Source: Gemmatimonadota bacterium (GTDB taxonomy: Bacteria; Gemmatimonadota; Gemmatimonadetes; Longimicrobiales; Gaopeijiaceae). Taken from it: DNA of 64,000 nucleotides. The notes under the pieces were generated by a model that saw only the letters and a program-made list of their open reading frames with translations, searched no databases and had not been told where the DNA came from. Location: contig JAJDVT010000086.1 in the NCBI GenBank assembly GCA_022826005.1, positions 1 through 64,000 of the forward strand, given 5' to 3'. The position numbers were made by a program, and so were the translations under genes. Of the stretch, positions 56,347 through 64,000 are shown one piece after another; the stretch's first letter is position 1, and every line of letters begins with the position of its first letter.

Positions 56347-58277
56347 CGTTTCAGCCACATCGCGCTCCAGGATGTCAGGGTGCGTCGGACGATCGTCTCT
56401 CCCTCGAGGTATCGCCGCACGTCCGCGAGCGGAGCGGACGGGTCTTCGTCGTCCCGGATGGCGTCGATCGCCTCGCCGAGGAGCGATGCGAGGTCGGGGT
56501 ACTCGCGCAACGCGTCGACCTGCATGAGCATGAGCGTGTTGAGGGCGCTGTCCGGAGCGGTTTCCAGGAAATGCACGGACCGCGTGTAGTGCTCCAGCAT
56601 TTCCTGGCGCAACTCGCCGGACACCGGTCTTCGGACCCGGGGTTCGGCGTACCCCGTGTCGGTGCCCTGCAGGCGCACGCGTCCCAGGTTGACGAGCAGC
56701 TCCGGCGGCTGGCCCCGGAAGTAGTACCGTTCCGCCAGTGCGAACTCCTCGAGCAGGGCAAGGGCCGCCCAGAGCGGCGGCAGCGCCTCTCCGGTCTCCG
56801 CGATGTAGAGTGCCCGCGCTCCCTCCCACAGCGCCTCGTGCGCCTCGGCCAGGAGGGGATTGGGGTCGAACACGCCCTCCATCGTCCACTCCACCTGCAT
56901 CTGTTCGACCGTGCGGATCACGCGGCGCAGCTGCAGCCCGATGGTCTGCGCCGAGTCCACGAAGAGGTCGCGGTCGATCCGGTCCCTGTCGGCGTGGATC
57001 TCCTCGGTGAGCTGGATGATGTACCGCAGGGTGAGGAACAGGGTGTCGTTCGGCGGCGGCGCCCCCTCGATGGCGAGCGAGTCGTACTCCGACGAGGTCG
57101 CGACGCGCAGCACCCGTGTCTCCGAGGTGGTGTAGCTGGGACCCGACAGCGTGTTGTTGTCGAAGGTGACGGCGCGCAGCGAGAGCATGTCGCCCTCTCC
57201 GAGGCGGAAGTCGGCGAGCGGGATCGTCATCGCGAACTCGCCGTTCCTGGCGCCTGAGAAGCTGCGCCGTTCGAGAGTGTCGCGGCGGAAGGTGATGTGT
57301 CCCTCGTCCTGTCCCATGGTGACGATCGACTCGAAGAAGGCCCCGCCGAGTCCGATGTCGTCGCTCATCCGCGCCTGGAGGGCGATGTCGCCGCGGATAA
57401 CCCGCACGGTGGTGTCCCTCATCGGCAGCAGAAGTTCCACGGACGGCGCAGCGTCCGTCCGCGGGGCGATCACCACCAGGCGCCGGTACTCGCGGTCACG
57501 GAGTTCCAGCGCGACGGCGGAGTCGGGCATGGTGAACTCCGACGTCCAGCCATCGCTGCCGTCCGAAGCTGCCGCGAGGGGCGTCTCGCCGAGCACGATC
57601 TCGATCCCGTCGGGGACACCCAGGCCGTGAAGATCGACCTGGCTTCCGACGAGACCCGCTATCGACGCAGGATCTTCGAACTCCAGGATCTCGTGCCCGC
57701 TCCTCATCGCGTAGGCCGGCGGCGTGACGGACCCGCGCAGGTCTTCCAAGCGGTTGGGCATTTCCTCTTCGGCCGGCGCGGCACCTTCGCCCACCCCGAC
57801 CGCGGCCTCGCGCCAGGTGGCGGGCATGACCGCGAAGATGCCGCCCGTGAGCAGGAGAGCGACGCCTGCCGGGAGGAGCGATCTCCATGCCGCGCGTCTC
57901 ACGAACTCGCCCGGGTTCGCCTTTGCGACGATCGGGGCCAGGCGCTCGCCCAACTGCTCGGCGTAGCGGGCGTCGATCGCGGTCATCAGGGCGTAGCGCA
58001 GCTCGGGGGCACGCTCCTCAACCCACAGGGCCACCCTGCGGACCGACCACACGAAGCGGCGGCGCCACAGGACGAAGAACAGGGTCGCCGCCCCCGCGAG
58101 AAGGGCCGCAGGCAAGACCGCCGCCCGGAATCCGGGCGAGAAAGGGACGAGGAGCGAGAGCAGCATCGCTTCTACGAGGACGGCGAAGGTCACGCCTGCG
58201 CCCCACAGGGCGGCCGTGACCCCGGCAACGAGCCCGAGGCCCCGTTTCGTCCGCCTCACCTGTTCGAACGCCGTCAT
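56343..58277 (-). CDS. DUF4175-like membrane protein
   Basis: 644 residues from ATG 58277. Three N-terminal membrane segments (about 16-38, 46-66, 130-150), then an Ig-like extracytoplasmic region and a long helical C-terminal part (about 410-640), rich in Glu, Leu and Arg. GSVTPPAYAMRSG and RGDIALQARMSDDIGLGGAFFE correspond to phrases typical of DUF4175 proteins. In alphaproteobacterial relatives these proteins occur with DUF58/MoxR genes. It is coupled to the BatA-like gene upstream (four-base overlap) and DUF4159 downstream. Confidence 0.75.
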   Translation of the reverse strand: MTAFEQVRRTKRGLGLVAGVTAALWGAGVTFAVLVEAMLLSLLVPFSPGFRAAVLPAALLAGAATLFFVLWRRRFVWSVRRVALWVEERAPELRYALMTAIDARYAEQLGERLAPIVAKANPGEFVRRAAWRSLLPAGVALLLTGGIFAVMPATWREAAVGVGEGAAPAEEEMPNRLEDLRGSVTPPAYAMRSGHEILEFEDPASIAGLVGSQVDLHGLGVPDGIEIVLGETPLAAASDGSDGWTSEFTMPDSAVALELRDREYRRLVVIAPRTDAAPSVELLLPMRDTTVRVIRGDIALQARMSDDIGLGGAFFESIVTMGQDEGHITFRRDTLERRSFSGARNGEFAMTIPLADFRLGEGDMLSLRAVTFDNNTLSGPSYTTSETRVLRVATSSEYDSLAIEGAPPPNDTLFLTLRYIIQLTEEIHADRDRIDRDLFVDSAQTIGLQLRRVIRTVEQMQVEWTMEGVFDPNPLLAEAHEALWEGARALYIAETGEALPPLWAALALLEEFALAERYYFRGQPPELLVNLGRVRLQGTDTGYAEPRVRRPVSGELRQEMLEHYTRSVHFLETAPDSALNTLMLMQVDALREYPDLASLLGEAIDAIRDDEDPSAPLADVRRYLEGETIVRRTLTSWSAMWLKR

Positions 58278-59542
58278 GCCGCCCTGCTCCTGCGAATGCC
58301 TTCGTCCGCCCGTTTCGCGCGCGCTCCCGTCGCCAGCCGCCTCCTGAACCAAAGTTCCGCCAGGGCCACTACCAGGGCAAATCCCAGGAGCCAGGGCACG
58401 GCAGGCGTGGTTCGCATGACCCGGCGGGGCACCTCGGAGGCGGGGGCGAGCGGTTCGTCACCGACGAACGCGGCCATGAAGCCGTCCGAGAGCGGCGTCA
58501 TGTCGCGCGGCTCCCCGCAGGGACCCTCCAGCTCGGCCAGAAAGCGCTGGAAGTCGGGGCGCAGGATGGCGTCCCCTTCGGTGGGCAGGGGGATCGCGAC
58601 GGATCGCATGCACCCGTCGGCAGTCGCGCGCTCGAAGGCAGCCGGCTCGCCGTCCATCCAGCGGGCGTACACCCTCGTTTCCCCGGCGTCCGCCGATTCC
58701 GTGCCGCCGGCCGTCTCCGTACCGGCGTTGGACTCGAGGGCGTCGGGCGCGGGTTGCCAGCGGCGGACGAAGGGATAGACCATCACCGCGTCGTCGGCGC
58801 GGACTCCGCCGATCGTGTCGGGGGTCTCCCGTTGGGTCCACAACCCGGTCGCGCCGGAGTCGGCCCACTCGACACGCTCGGCAGTACGCGCCTCGTCGGG
58901 CTGCTGTTGCGCCCCCGCAACACGTACCGCGTCGATCCGGCCGGGCCACAGCGCGCGGATCTCGGCGGTTGCCGCGTCCCGCTCCTCCAGCGCAAACGGG
59001 GAGACCACGACCAGTTGCAGCGAATCGGCGCCGTCGCGGAGCCGCGAGGCGATCCTCAACGCGGCGATCAGGGCGGTGGAGAGCGACCCCCGGGAGGCCC
59101 GGTCCCACTGCGCCTCGTCGCGCAGGCCCTCCAGCGCATCGGACGCCCCGTCCTCGATCTCACGCGCCCCGGCGTCGAAGAAGACGACCGCTGCGGCACC
59201 GTCCACGTAGCTGCCGGCGCTGTCAGCCAGCTCCCCGGGGCTCCCGACAGCCCGCGACACGTCCACCAGCGCGATTCGGGACACCGGCTGCACGAACGGG
59301 TGGATCAGGGGCCGGGCGAGCGCGGTCCCGAGCAGGAGGATCAGGAGGACGCGCAACACGAGCAGCCAGGGGTCGGTGAAGCGCGCCGTGATGGTGGTGG
59401 CCTGAACGGGCACTCTGGGGACGAAGCGCACGGTGGGAAGCAGGTCGGTGTCGGGCTCGCGGGTGGAAAGGAAGTGAAGCGCGACGACTCCGGCCGCGAC
59501 GATCCCGGCGGCGACGAGAAACGCGGGAGCGAGGAAGATCAA
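58274..59542 (-). CDS. BatA-like protein (N-terminal aerotolerance domain)
   Basis: 422 residues. MIFLAPAFLVAAGIVAAGVVALHFLS at the start is the BatA N-terminal helix domain, followed by a second helix (about 64-80) and a von Willebrand A-like part beginning RIALVDVSRAVGS. The MIDAS signature, normally D-x-S-x-S, is D-V-S-R-A here, so metal binding is probably lost. A last helix lies at about 383-400. It overlaps both neighbours by four bases. BatA-type proteins are thought to act with MoxR ATPases in the envelope; the degenerate MIDAS suggests a structural role. Confidence 0.82.
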   Translation of the reverse strand: MIFLAPAFLVAAGIVAAGVVALHFLSTREPDTDLLPTVRFVPRVPVQATTITARFTDPWLLVLRVLLILLLGTALARPLIHPFVQPVSRIALVDVSRAVGSPGELADSAGSYVDGAAAVVFFDAGAREIEDGASDALEGLRDEAQWDRASRGSLSTALIAALRIASRLRDGADSLQLVVVSPFALEERDAATAEIRALWPGRIDAVRVAGAQQQPDEARTAERVEWADSGATGLWTQRETPDTIGGVRADDAVMVYPFVRRWQPAPDALESNAGTETAGGTESADAGETRVYARWMDGEPAAFERATADGCMRSVAIPLPTEGDAILRPDFQRFLAELEGPCGEPRDMTPLSDGFMAAFVGDEPLAPASEVPRRVMRTTPAVPWLLGFALVVALAELWFRRRLATGARAKRADEGIRRSRAA

Positions 59543-60423
59543 GCGCGGCTCCCGGTCTCGGGTGGAACCACGACCCTGCGGACCGCCTGGGCCGCGCCCG
59601 CATCGGTGACGACCTCCGTATAGGAGGCGCCCGCCATGCGCCAGTCCCTGGCGAGCCGTTCACGCCAGTCCCCGAAGTTCTCGATGTAGCCGAGTCGCGA
59701 ATACTCGGTCAGCGGCCGTTTCAGCTGCGCCTCTTCCGGATCGACGACCAGAGAGGGGCGTTCGGAGGGAGACATCTCGGTGGTGTGGATGACGTGGACG
59801 GCGTGCACCTCGCGTCCCGCCGCGGACCGCTCCGTGGCCTGCTTGAGGATCTCCTCGGCGTCGCCCAGGAAGTCGCTCACCACCGCGATGCGCGCGCGCG
59901 GATGCCGGCGGGCCACCGTGTCGAGGACCGGAGCGAGCCGCGGACTCCCTCCGGGCGCGACGCCCGCCAGCAGGGCGAGGATCTGGTGCACGATGCCGCG
60001 CCGGTTCCGCGCCGGAAGGTAGTGTCCGTCCCCGTTCGCGGAGGCGACCGCGACCCCGACCGGGTCGCGCCCGTTATGGGCCGCCGAGGCGAGTCCGATC
60101 GCGATGTGGCGCGCGAAGTGCCACTTCTCCAGCGTCGCGGAGGGGTACGCCATGGAAGCGGACGCGTCCACGACGACCATGGTGGGCAGGACCGTCTGCT
60201 CGGTGGACAGGCGGATGTAGGCGCGGTCCCTGCGGGCGAGGAGCTTCCAGTCGATCTTGCCGATGTCGTCGCCCTGCCGGTAGGCGCGGTAGTCCTCGAA
60301 CTCCGCGGAGATACCCCGCATCCACGACCGGTGGTCCCCGGCCAGCCCCGCCGGTGCCTTCCGGCGGGCGGGCCAGCGCAGCGACCGCACCGCGTCTAGG
60401 AGCGCTCCGTCGGCGGCGTTCAT
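59539..60423 (-). CDS. DUF58 domain-containing protein
   Basis: 294 residues, a vWA-related protein. The DUF58 core is in FEDYRAYRQGDDIGKIDWKLLARRDRAYIR (about 42-71), followed by an intact MIDAS motif D-A-S-A-S in TMVVVDASASMAYPS (about 82-96), and ARIAVVSDFLGD as the second metal loop. No membrane segment is present. DUF58 proteins are partners of MoxR ATPases. It lies 16 bases after the MoxR stop and overlaps the BatA-like gene by four bases. Confidence 0.9.
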   Translation of the reverse strand: MNAADGALLDAVRSLRWPARRKAPAGLAGDHRSWMRGISAEFEDYRAYRQGDDIGKIDWKLLARRDRAYIRLSTEQTVLPTMVVVDASASMAYPSATLEKWHFARHIAIGLASAAHNGRDPVGVAVASANGDGHYLPARNRRGIVHQILALLAGVAPGGSPRLAPVLDTVARRHPRARIAVVSDFLGDAEEILKQATERSAAGREVHAVHVIHTTEMSPSERPSLVVDPEEAQLKRPLTEYSRLGYIENFGDWRERLARDWRMAGASYTEVVTDAGAAQAVRRVVVPPETGSRA

Positions 60424-60439
60424 CGGGAACCGCCCCGCC

Positions 60440-61516
60440 CTACAGCGGAATGTCGCTCTTCGGCGGAGGCACCGTCTCGAGGAGGTGCTCGATGATCCCC
60501 TCGATCGTGATTCCCTCGGCTTCGGCCGCGAAGTTGGGGAGCACCCGGTGGCGCATCGCGGGATGGATCACGCGCTGGATGTCCCCGGGGGAGACGTTGA
60601 GCCGGCCGTGCAGGAGCGCATGTGCCTTCGCCCCCAGGATCAGCGCCTGGCCGGCGCGCGGCCCGGCACCCCAGCGCACGTACTGCTTCACCATCTCCGA
60701 GACGCCCGGCTCGGCGGGACGCGTGGCGCGGGCCAGCGCGGCGGCGTATTCGAGCGCGGGTTCCGGGGCGGCGATCTCGCGCATCAGGGTGTTGAGGGCG
60801 AGGAGGCCGGGACCGTCGAGAACGGGCCGGATCTCCACATCGCTCACCGCGGTCGTCGTTCGCAGGATGCCGACCTCTTCCGGCCCGGAGGGATACCCCA
60901 CCCGGATGTCGAAGAGGAAGCGGTCGAGCTGCGCTTCCGGGAGCGGGTAGGTCCCCTCCTGTTCGATCGGGTTCTGCGTCGCGAGCACGAAGAAGGGGCG
61001 GGGCAGGGGCATGGTCTCGCCCCCGGCCGAGACGTGCCGCTCCTGCATGGCCTCGAGCATCGCGGCCTGCGTACGGGGGGGCGCGCGGTTGATCTCGTCG
61101 GCGAGGATGATGTTGGCGAAGATCGGCCCGGGCACGAAGCGGAAGGCGCGCTGCCCGGTGGCGCTGTCCTCCTCCATCACCTCGGTTCCGGTGATGTCGC
61201 TCGGGACCAGGTCGGGTGTGAACTGAATCCGCCGGAATTCCAGAGACATCGCTTGTGCGACGGTCTGGATGAGGAGGGTCTTGGCGAGACCCGGAACGCC
61301 GACGAGGAGCGCGTGACCCCCCGAGAGGATCGCCAGCAGCACCTCCTCTATCACCTGCTCCTGGCCGATGATGACCTTGGCGACCTCTCCCTTGAGCCGC
61401 GTGACGCCGGTGAGGAGTTCGTCTCGGGTCACGGTGGAGGCGACGGCTGGCGCGCCGTCGCCCAGCGCGTCCACCGGCGCGCCGGGTCCTGTGATTGTCG
61501 CTGCCTCAGACTGCAT
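60440..61516 (-). CDS. MoxR family AAA+ ATPase
   Basis: 358 residues. The MoxR-type Walker A is GVPGLAKT (about 79-86), Walker B ILADEIN (about 137-143), with sensor 1 in FFVLATQNPIEQEGTYPLPEAQLDRF and the arginine-finger helix IPL-type ending. MoxR ATPases act as chaperones that insert metal cofactors or assemble vWA-containing complexes. The downstream genes DUF58, BatA-like, DUF4175-like, DUF4159 and the final membrane protein form its usual client operon. The start overlaps the TldE-like stop by 11 bases, joining it to the peptidase pair. Confidence 0.93.
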   Translation of the reverse strand: MQSEAATITGPGAPVDALGDGAPAVASTVTRDELLTGVTRLKGEVAKVIIGQEQVIEEVLLAILSGGHALLVGVPGLAKTLLIQTVAQAMSLEFRRIQFTPDLVPSDITGTEVMEEDSATGQRAFRFVPGPIFANIILADEINRAPPRTQAAMLEAMQERHVSAGGETMPLPRPFFVLATQNPIEQEGTYPLPEAQLDRFLFDIRVGYPSGPEEVGILRTTTAVSDVEIRPVLDGPGLLALNTLMREIAAPEPALEYAAALARATRPAEPGVSEMVKQYVRWGAGPRAGQALILGAKAHALLHGRLNVSPGDIQRVIHPAMRHRVLPNFAAEAEGITIEGIIEHLLETVPPPKSDIPL

Positions 61517-62864
61517 CTGCGATCGCCGTGAAGTTGAAGTCGCGCGACCGGACCGGCGGGAGTACGAAACTGCCGCCGGCAGTCAGAATGGGTTCGCCGA
61601 TCGCTTCGAGGTTGTTCAGGAAGTACATGTGGGAGTCCACGTAGCGCATGTTCGCGATCGGACGGGTGATCCTCCCGCGCTCGACCAGCCAGGTTCCGTC
61701 ACGGGTCACGCCGGTGAACACGAGCCGCCGGAAGTCCGCGAAGAGCGTGGTCAGCCGGGTCACGTAGATTCCGCGGTCGCAGGTCTCGATCATCTCGTCG
61801 AGCGTCATGAGCGGCGTGCCCTCCTTCGGCTGGAGTCGGACCGAGACGGGATTCGCCAGCGGATAGTCCCGGCCGCGCTCCTGGGCGGTGTCGTCCCCGT
61901 AACTCAGGTTCCTGAGGATGCCGTCCTGGACCCAGTAGGTGCGGTCGAAGGGGACGCCCACCCCGTTGAAGGGGCAGAAGGGCCCGTCCGGGTCCATCGG
62001 GTCGGAGACGAACGAAAGCCGGTCGTCAAAGACCTGCTGGCCGATCTTGGTGCCGCCCCCGGGGGCCGCCCAGACGTTGAATCCCGACTCTGCGGACTCG
62101 AGATCCATGTGGTACTGCATCATGAAGAAGATCATCTGCGCGTAGGCGTCCGGCTCCAGGATGACGGTGTAGCGCGCGGGTTCGATGGCTTGCGGTTCGC
62201 GGGAGCGTTCCGCCTTGTCGGTCGCCCGGCCCGCCACGGCGGCGCCGTCCATGTCGTCGAAGTCGTAGACGTACTTGCCGGCCCAACCCGATCCGGTGTT
62301 GTCGTTCGTCCGGGCCGAGAGCGACAGAGAGCCGTTCGTGCTGCGGCAGTACCCCACCAGGCCGGCCGAGTTGGCCACCAGCATCGAGGCCACGCTCAGG
62401 TCGACGGTTCCCGCGGAGACGAATCCGTCGGTCCGCTCGATGGCACTGACCGCGCGCTCGATCCGGTCCTCGATGTCCACCGCCCGGGTCGCCTCGGACC
62501 AGAGGCCGGGCGGCGTCGGATAGTCCCGCGGCTGGATGAGACGGCTCGTCCCGTGCTCGCCGGGACCGTCGCCCGTGGCATCCTCCGCCCAGCGCACGGC
62601 TTCCATGAGCCCTTCGTCGTCGAAGCGCTGCGTGACTCCGGCCGCCGTCTTGCCGTTCATCATCGACGTGACCGTCACCTGACCCAGCGAGGCGTCGAGT
62701 TGCGTCGTGATCTCGTTTCGCGAAAACCGGCTGTTCTGCGCGTTGCTGAGCTGCACGTTGACGATCGTGTCCGCGCTGGGATCGGCGAAGGAGAGGACCT
62801 TCTGCGCGATCGCCTCGGCCTCCTCCTTCGTGAGGATCCGGCCGGTGGTATTCCGCTTGCTCAT
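61506..62864 (-). CDS. TldE/PmbA-like protein of the TldD/TldE family
   Basis: 452 residues. The family pattern is visible: an N-terminal domain with NAQNSRFSRNEITTQLDASLG and the C-terminal modulator fold with RYTVILEPDAYAQMIFFM, DDRLSFVSDPMDPDG, GVPFDRTYWVQDGIL and TRDGTWLVERGRITRPIANMRY. As in TldE of E. coli there is no HExxxH zinc motif, consistent with the non-catalytic partner. TldD/TldE form a heterodimeric peptidase that trims unfolded peptides or RiPP precursors. It follows the TldD-like gene with no gap (62864/62865) and overlaps moxR by 11 bases. Confidence 0.87.
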   Translation of the reverse strand: MSKRNTTGRILTKEEAEAIAQKVLSFADPSADTIVNVQLSNAQNSRFSRNEITTQLDASLGQVTVTSMMNGKTAAGVTQRFDDEGLMEAVRWAEDATGDGPGEHGTSRLIQPRDYPTPPGLWSEATRAVDIEDRIERAVSAIERTDGFVSAGTVDLSVASMLVANSAGLVGYCRSTNGSLSLSARTNDNTGSGWAGKYVYDFDDMDGAAVAGRATDKAERSREPQAIEPARYTVILEPDAYAQMIFFMMQYHMDLESAESGFNVWAAPGGGTKIGQQVFDDRLSFVSDPMDPDGPFCPFNGVGVPFDRTYWVQDGILRNLSYGDDTAQERGRDYPLANPVSVRLQPKEGTPLMTLDEMIETCDRGIYVTRLTTLFADFRRLVFTGVTRDGTWLVERGRITRPIANMRYVDSHMYFLNNLEAIGEPILTAGGSFVLPPVRSRDFNFTAIADAV

Positions 62865-64000
62865 TTAGCGCCTCCCGTAGGTGAATACGTTGACCTGTCT
62901 GAACCGGGCGGCCGGCGCGCCCACCGTGCGTCCGATCTGCTGGAAGGGATCGCCCTTGCCGGTCCCGCCGCCGTGATAGCCGAAGGTGCCGGCGCCCCCG
63001 ATCATGTCCATGGAGCGCCAGAAGTCGGGGGTGCGGGCCAGGAAGTTGGGCTGGCTGATCGGATCGCCGAGCTTGCCGTCCCGGATTTCGTGGGCCATCC
63101 CGGATGCCGAGAACTGCAGGTTCAGCATCGGCGGATCGACGTAGCCGAAGCCGCCGCGGTGGATATAGATGCCGTCCTCCGTCTCGGCGATCATCTCGTC
63201 GATGGAGACGTCTTCCTCGCCGGGGTCCATGATCGCGATGCTCGGCGCCACGACCTGGACCAGCACCGATCCCTGCGAACCCGCCGCGCCGCGCGAGCCC
63301 AGGGGCATGTCGTTGCGCCGGTACCACCAATCGAGCTGCGGCGCGAACTCGCGGGTGGTGAAGTAGTCGACCACGACCCCCTCGCGGATGAGCGGGTAGT
63401 CCGCGGGAGCGACGCCCTCCACGTCCCATCTGTACATGCCGCCGGCGCGGGGTGCCGACCCGGTCGCACGTACATTGAGCTTCGGGTTGTTGAAGGAGAA
63501 CTGTCCCAGGACCTCCTCGGGCGGGCTGAGGTAGCTCGTGCCGCCGGCGTGCATCTCGTAGCCGAGGACCCGGTCGAACTCCAGCGCCCGCACGATCGAG
63601 GCGTTGAAGGCCGACGACACCGCGGACGAATCGAGAACCACATCGTAGCGCCCCACGTCGGGCTCCCTCGCGTTCATCATCATGACGGCGTCCTCGACCG
63701 CCTGTTCCGCGTCCGCCGCGAAGGGGATCCCGTCGATCGCCTCCCACCCGTAGCCGCCCGTCCTGAACGATTCCGGGCTGCTGGAGCCGAAATTCATGCG
63801 GTCTTCCGAGATCACCTGGGCGCCGTACTGGTTCCCGAAGCCATGGAAGCGCTGGGCGATGTAGGATCCCTCGGTCGACGCGAAGACGACATCGGTCTTG
63901 CCGAACAGGAAGTCGGAGAAACCGGTGACTCCGGGGACACCCATCGCCTCGCCGGCGTTCATGACCGCTTCGTTCGCCGCGATCTGAAGTTCGAGCTGGT
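62865..64000 (-). CDS. TldD-like protein with degenerate active site (5' end outside the window)
   Basis: At least 378 residues; the reading frame is open to the right edge, with QLELQIAANEAV before the first ATG (63962), so the N-terminus is missing. The C-terminal part has RYDVVLDSSAVSS, FDRVLGYEMHAGGTSYLSPPEEVLGQ and the family end GAPAARFRQVNVFTYG. In active TldD the zinc motif is HExxxH-x4-D/E; here the aligned residues are N-A-S-I-V-R, and the later C-GKGQP, which gives a Cys ligand, reads G-T-GKGDP. So the metal site seems lost. It may be a pseudo-enzyme partner, or the catalytic residues may lie elsewhere. Confidence 0.82.
   Translation of the reverse strand, partial: QLELQIAANEAVMNAGEAMGVPGVTGFSDFLFGKTDVVFASTEGSYIAQRFHGFGNQYGAQVISEDRMNFGSSSPESFRTGGYGWEAIDGIPFAADAEQAVEDAVMMMNAREPDVGRYDVVLDSSAVSSAFNASIVRALEFDRVLGYEMHAGGTSYLSPPEEVLGQFSFNNPKLNVRATGSAPRAGGMYRWDVEGVAPADYPLIREGVVVDYFTTREFAPQLDWWYRRNDMPLGSRGAAGSQGSVLVQVVAPSIAIMDPGEEDVSIDEMIAETEDGIYIHRGGFGYVDPPMLNLQFSASGMAHEIRDGKLGDPISQPNFLARTPDFWRSMDMIGGAGTFGYHGGGTGKGDPFQQIGRTVGAPAARFRQVNVFTYGRR

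Noticed and set aside
1-64000. CRISPR arrays, tRNA and rRNA genes
   Set aside because: I saw no regularly spaced identical repeats of 25-40 bases, no T-loop-like GGTTCGAATCC followed by an acceptor stem, and no rRNA signature.

Overview
The window is about 64 kb of uniformly GC-rich, densely packed bacterial chromosome with no rRNA, tRNA or CRISPR that I can recognise. Several features together suggest a Gemmatimonadota-type organism, possibly close to marine or sponge-associated lineages. These are an ATPase-less MacB/FtsX permease, a large HEIGH zinc metalloprotease of the DUF5117 kind, PadR regulation, secreted LVIVD-type proteins, a MoxR/DUF58/BatA operon and many periplasmic thioredoxins. 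This taxonomic guess is inference; no marker gene is present.

Layout. 1-7876 (mostly minus): a GroES-like protein and a DegT-type aminotransferase, then an ADOP-like permease on plus, then a tight minus operon nhaC > fabV > alkA > ogt. 7972-15222: a TIGR04076 protein, aldo/keto reductase, MutM-type glycosylase, TonB-like N-terminus protein, exonuclease III, a secreted D-aminoacylase-type amidohydrolase, an AAA ATPase and a PadR regulator. 15458-20689: secreted LVIVD/Ig-like protein, M20 peptidase, small lipoprotein, NudC. 20974-28245: a respiratory operon made of a fused Fe-S/NrfD membrane subunit, a Mo-bis-MGD catalytic subunit, a TorD-like chaperone and a SulP/STAS anion transporter.

28240-46616 (minus, interrupted only by a cupin gene on plus) is the most remarkable region. 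It holds nine paralogous extracytoplasmic TlpA-like thioredoxins. Six are membrane-anchored and carry two copies of an internal helical module; three are lipoproteins with one or no module. They flank a DsbD electron transporter split into two genes, another redoxin with a LolA-like domain, and a zinc metalloprotease. I read this as a clonally expanded periplasmic disulfide-reducing array fed by DsbD.

46783-54063: gamma-glutamyltransferase, a small uncharacterised protein, a VanZ-like protein, then an interleaved pair of duplications (two pilin-like globular proteins, two small membrane proteins with a shared N-terminal helical motif) around a DDAH-type hydrolase. 54174-64000 (all minus): a MoxR-DUF58-BatA-like-DUF4175-like-DUF4159-membrane protein operon, preceded by a TldE/TldD-like pair whose TldD-type member has lost the metalloprotease metal ligands and which runs off the window.

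Non-coding content. A 253-bp element with terminal inverted repeats lies at 41183-41435. A similar-looking half element sits immediately upstream of nudC and a short left-end remnant after the LVIVD gene, which suggests a dispersed MITE-like family. Several perfect short inverted repeats sit in divergent or upstream regions. No gene-free stretch exceeds about 300 bases with the starts chosen here. All family assignments are from reading motifs by eye; no database search was possible.
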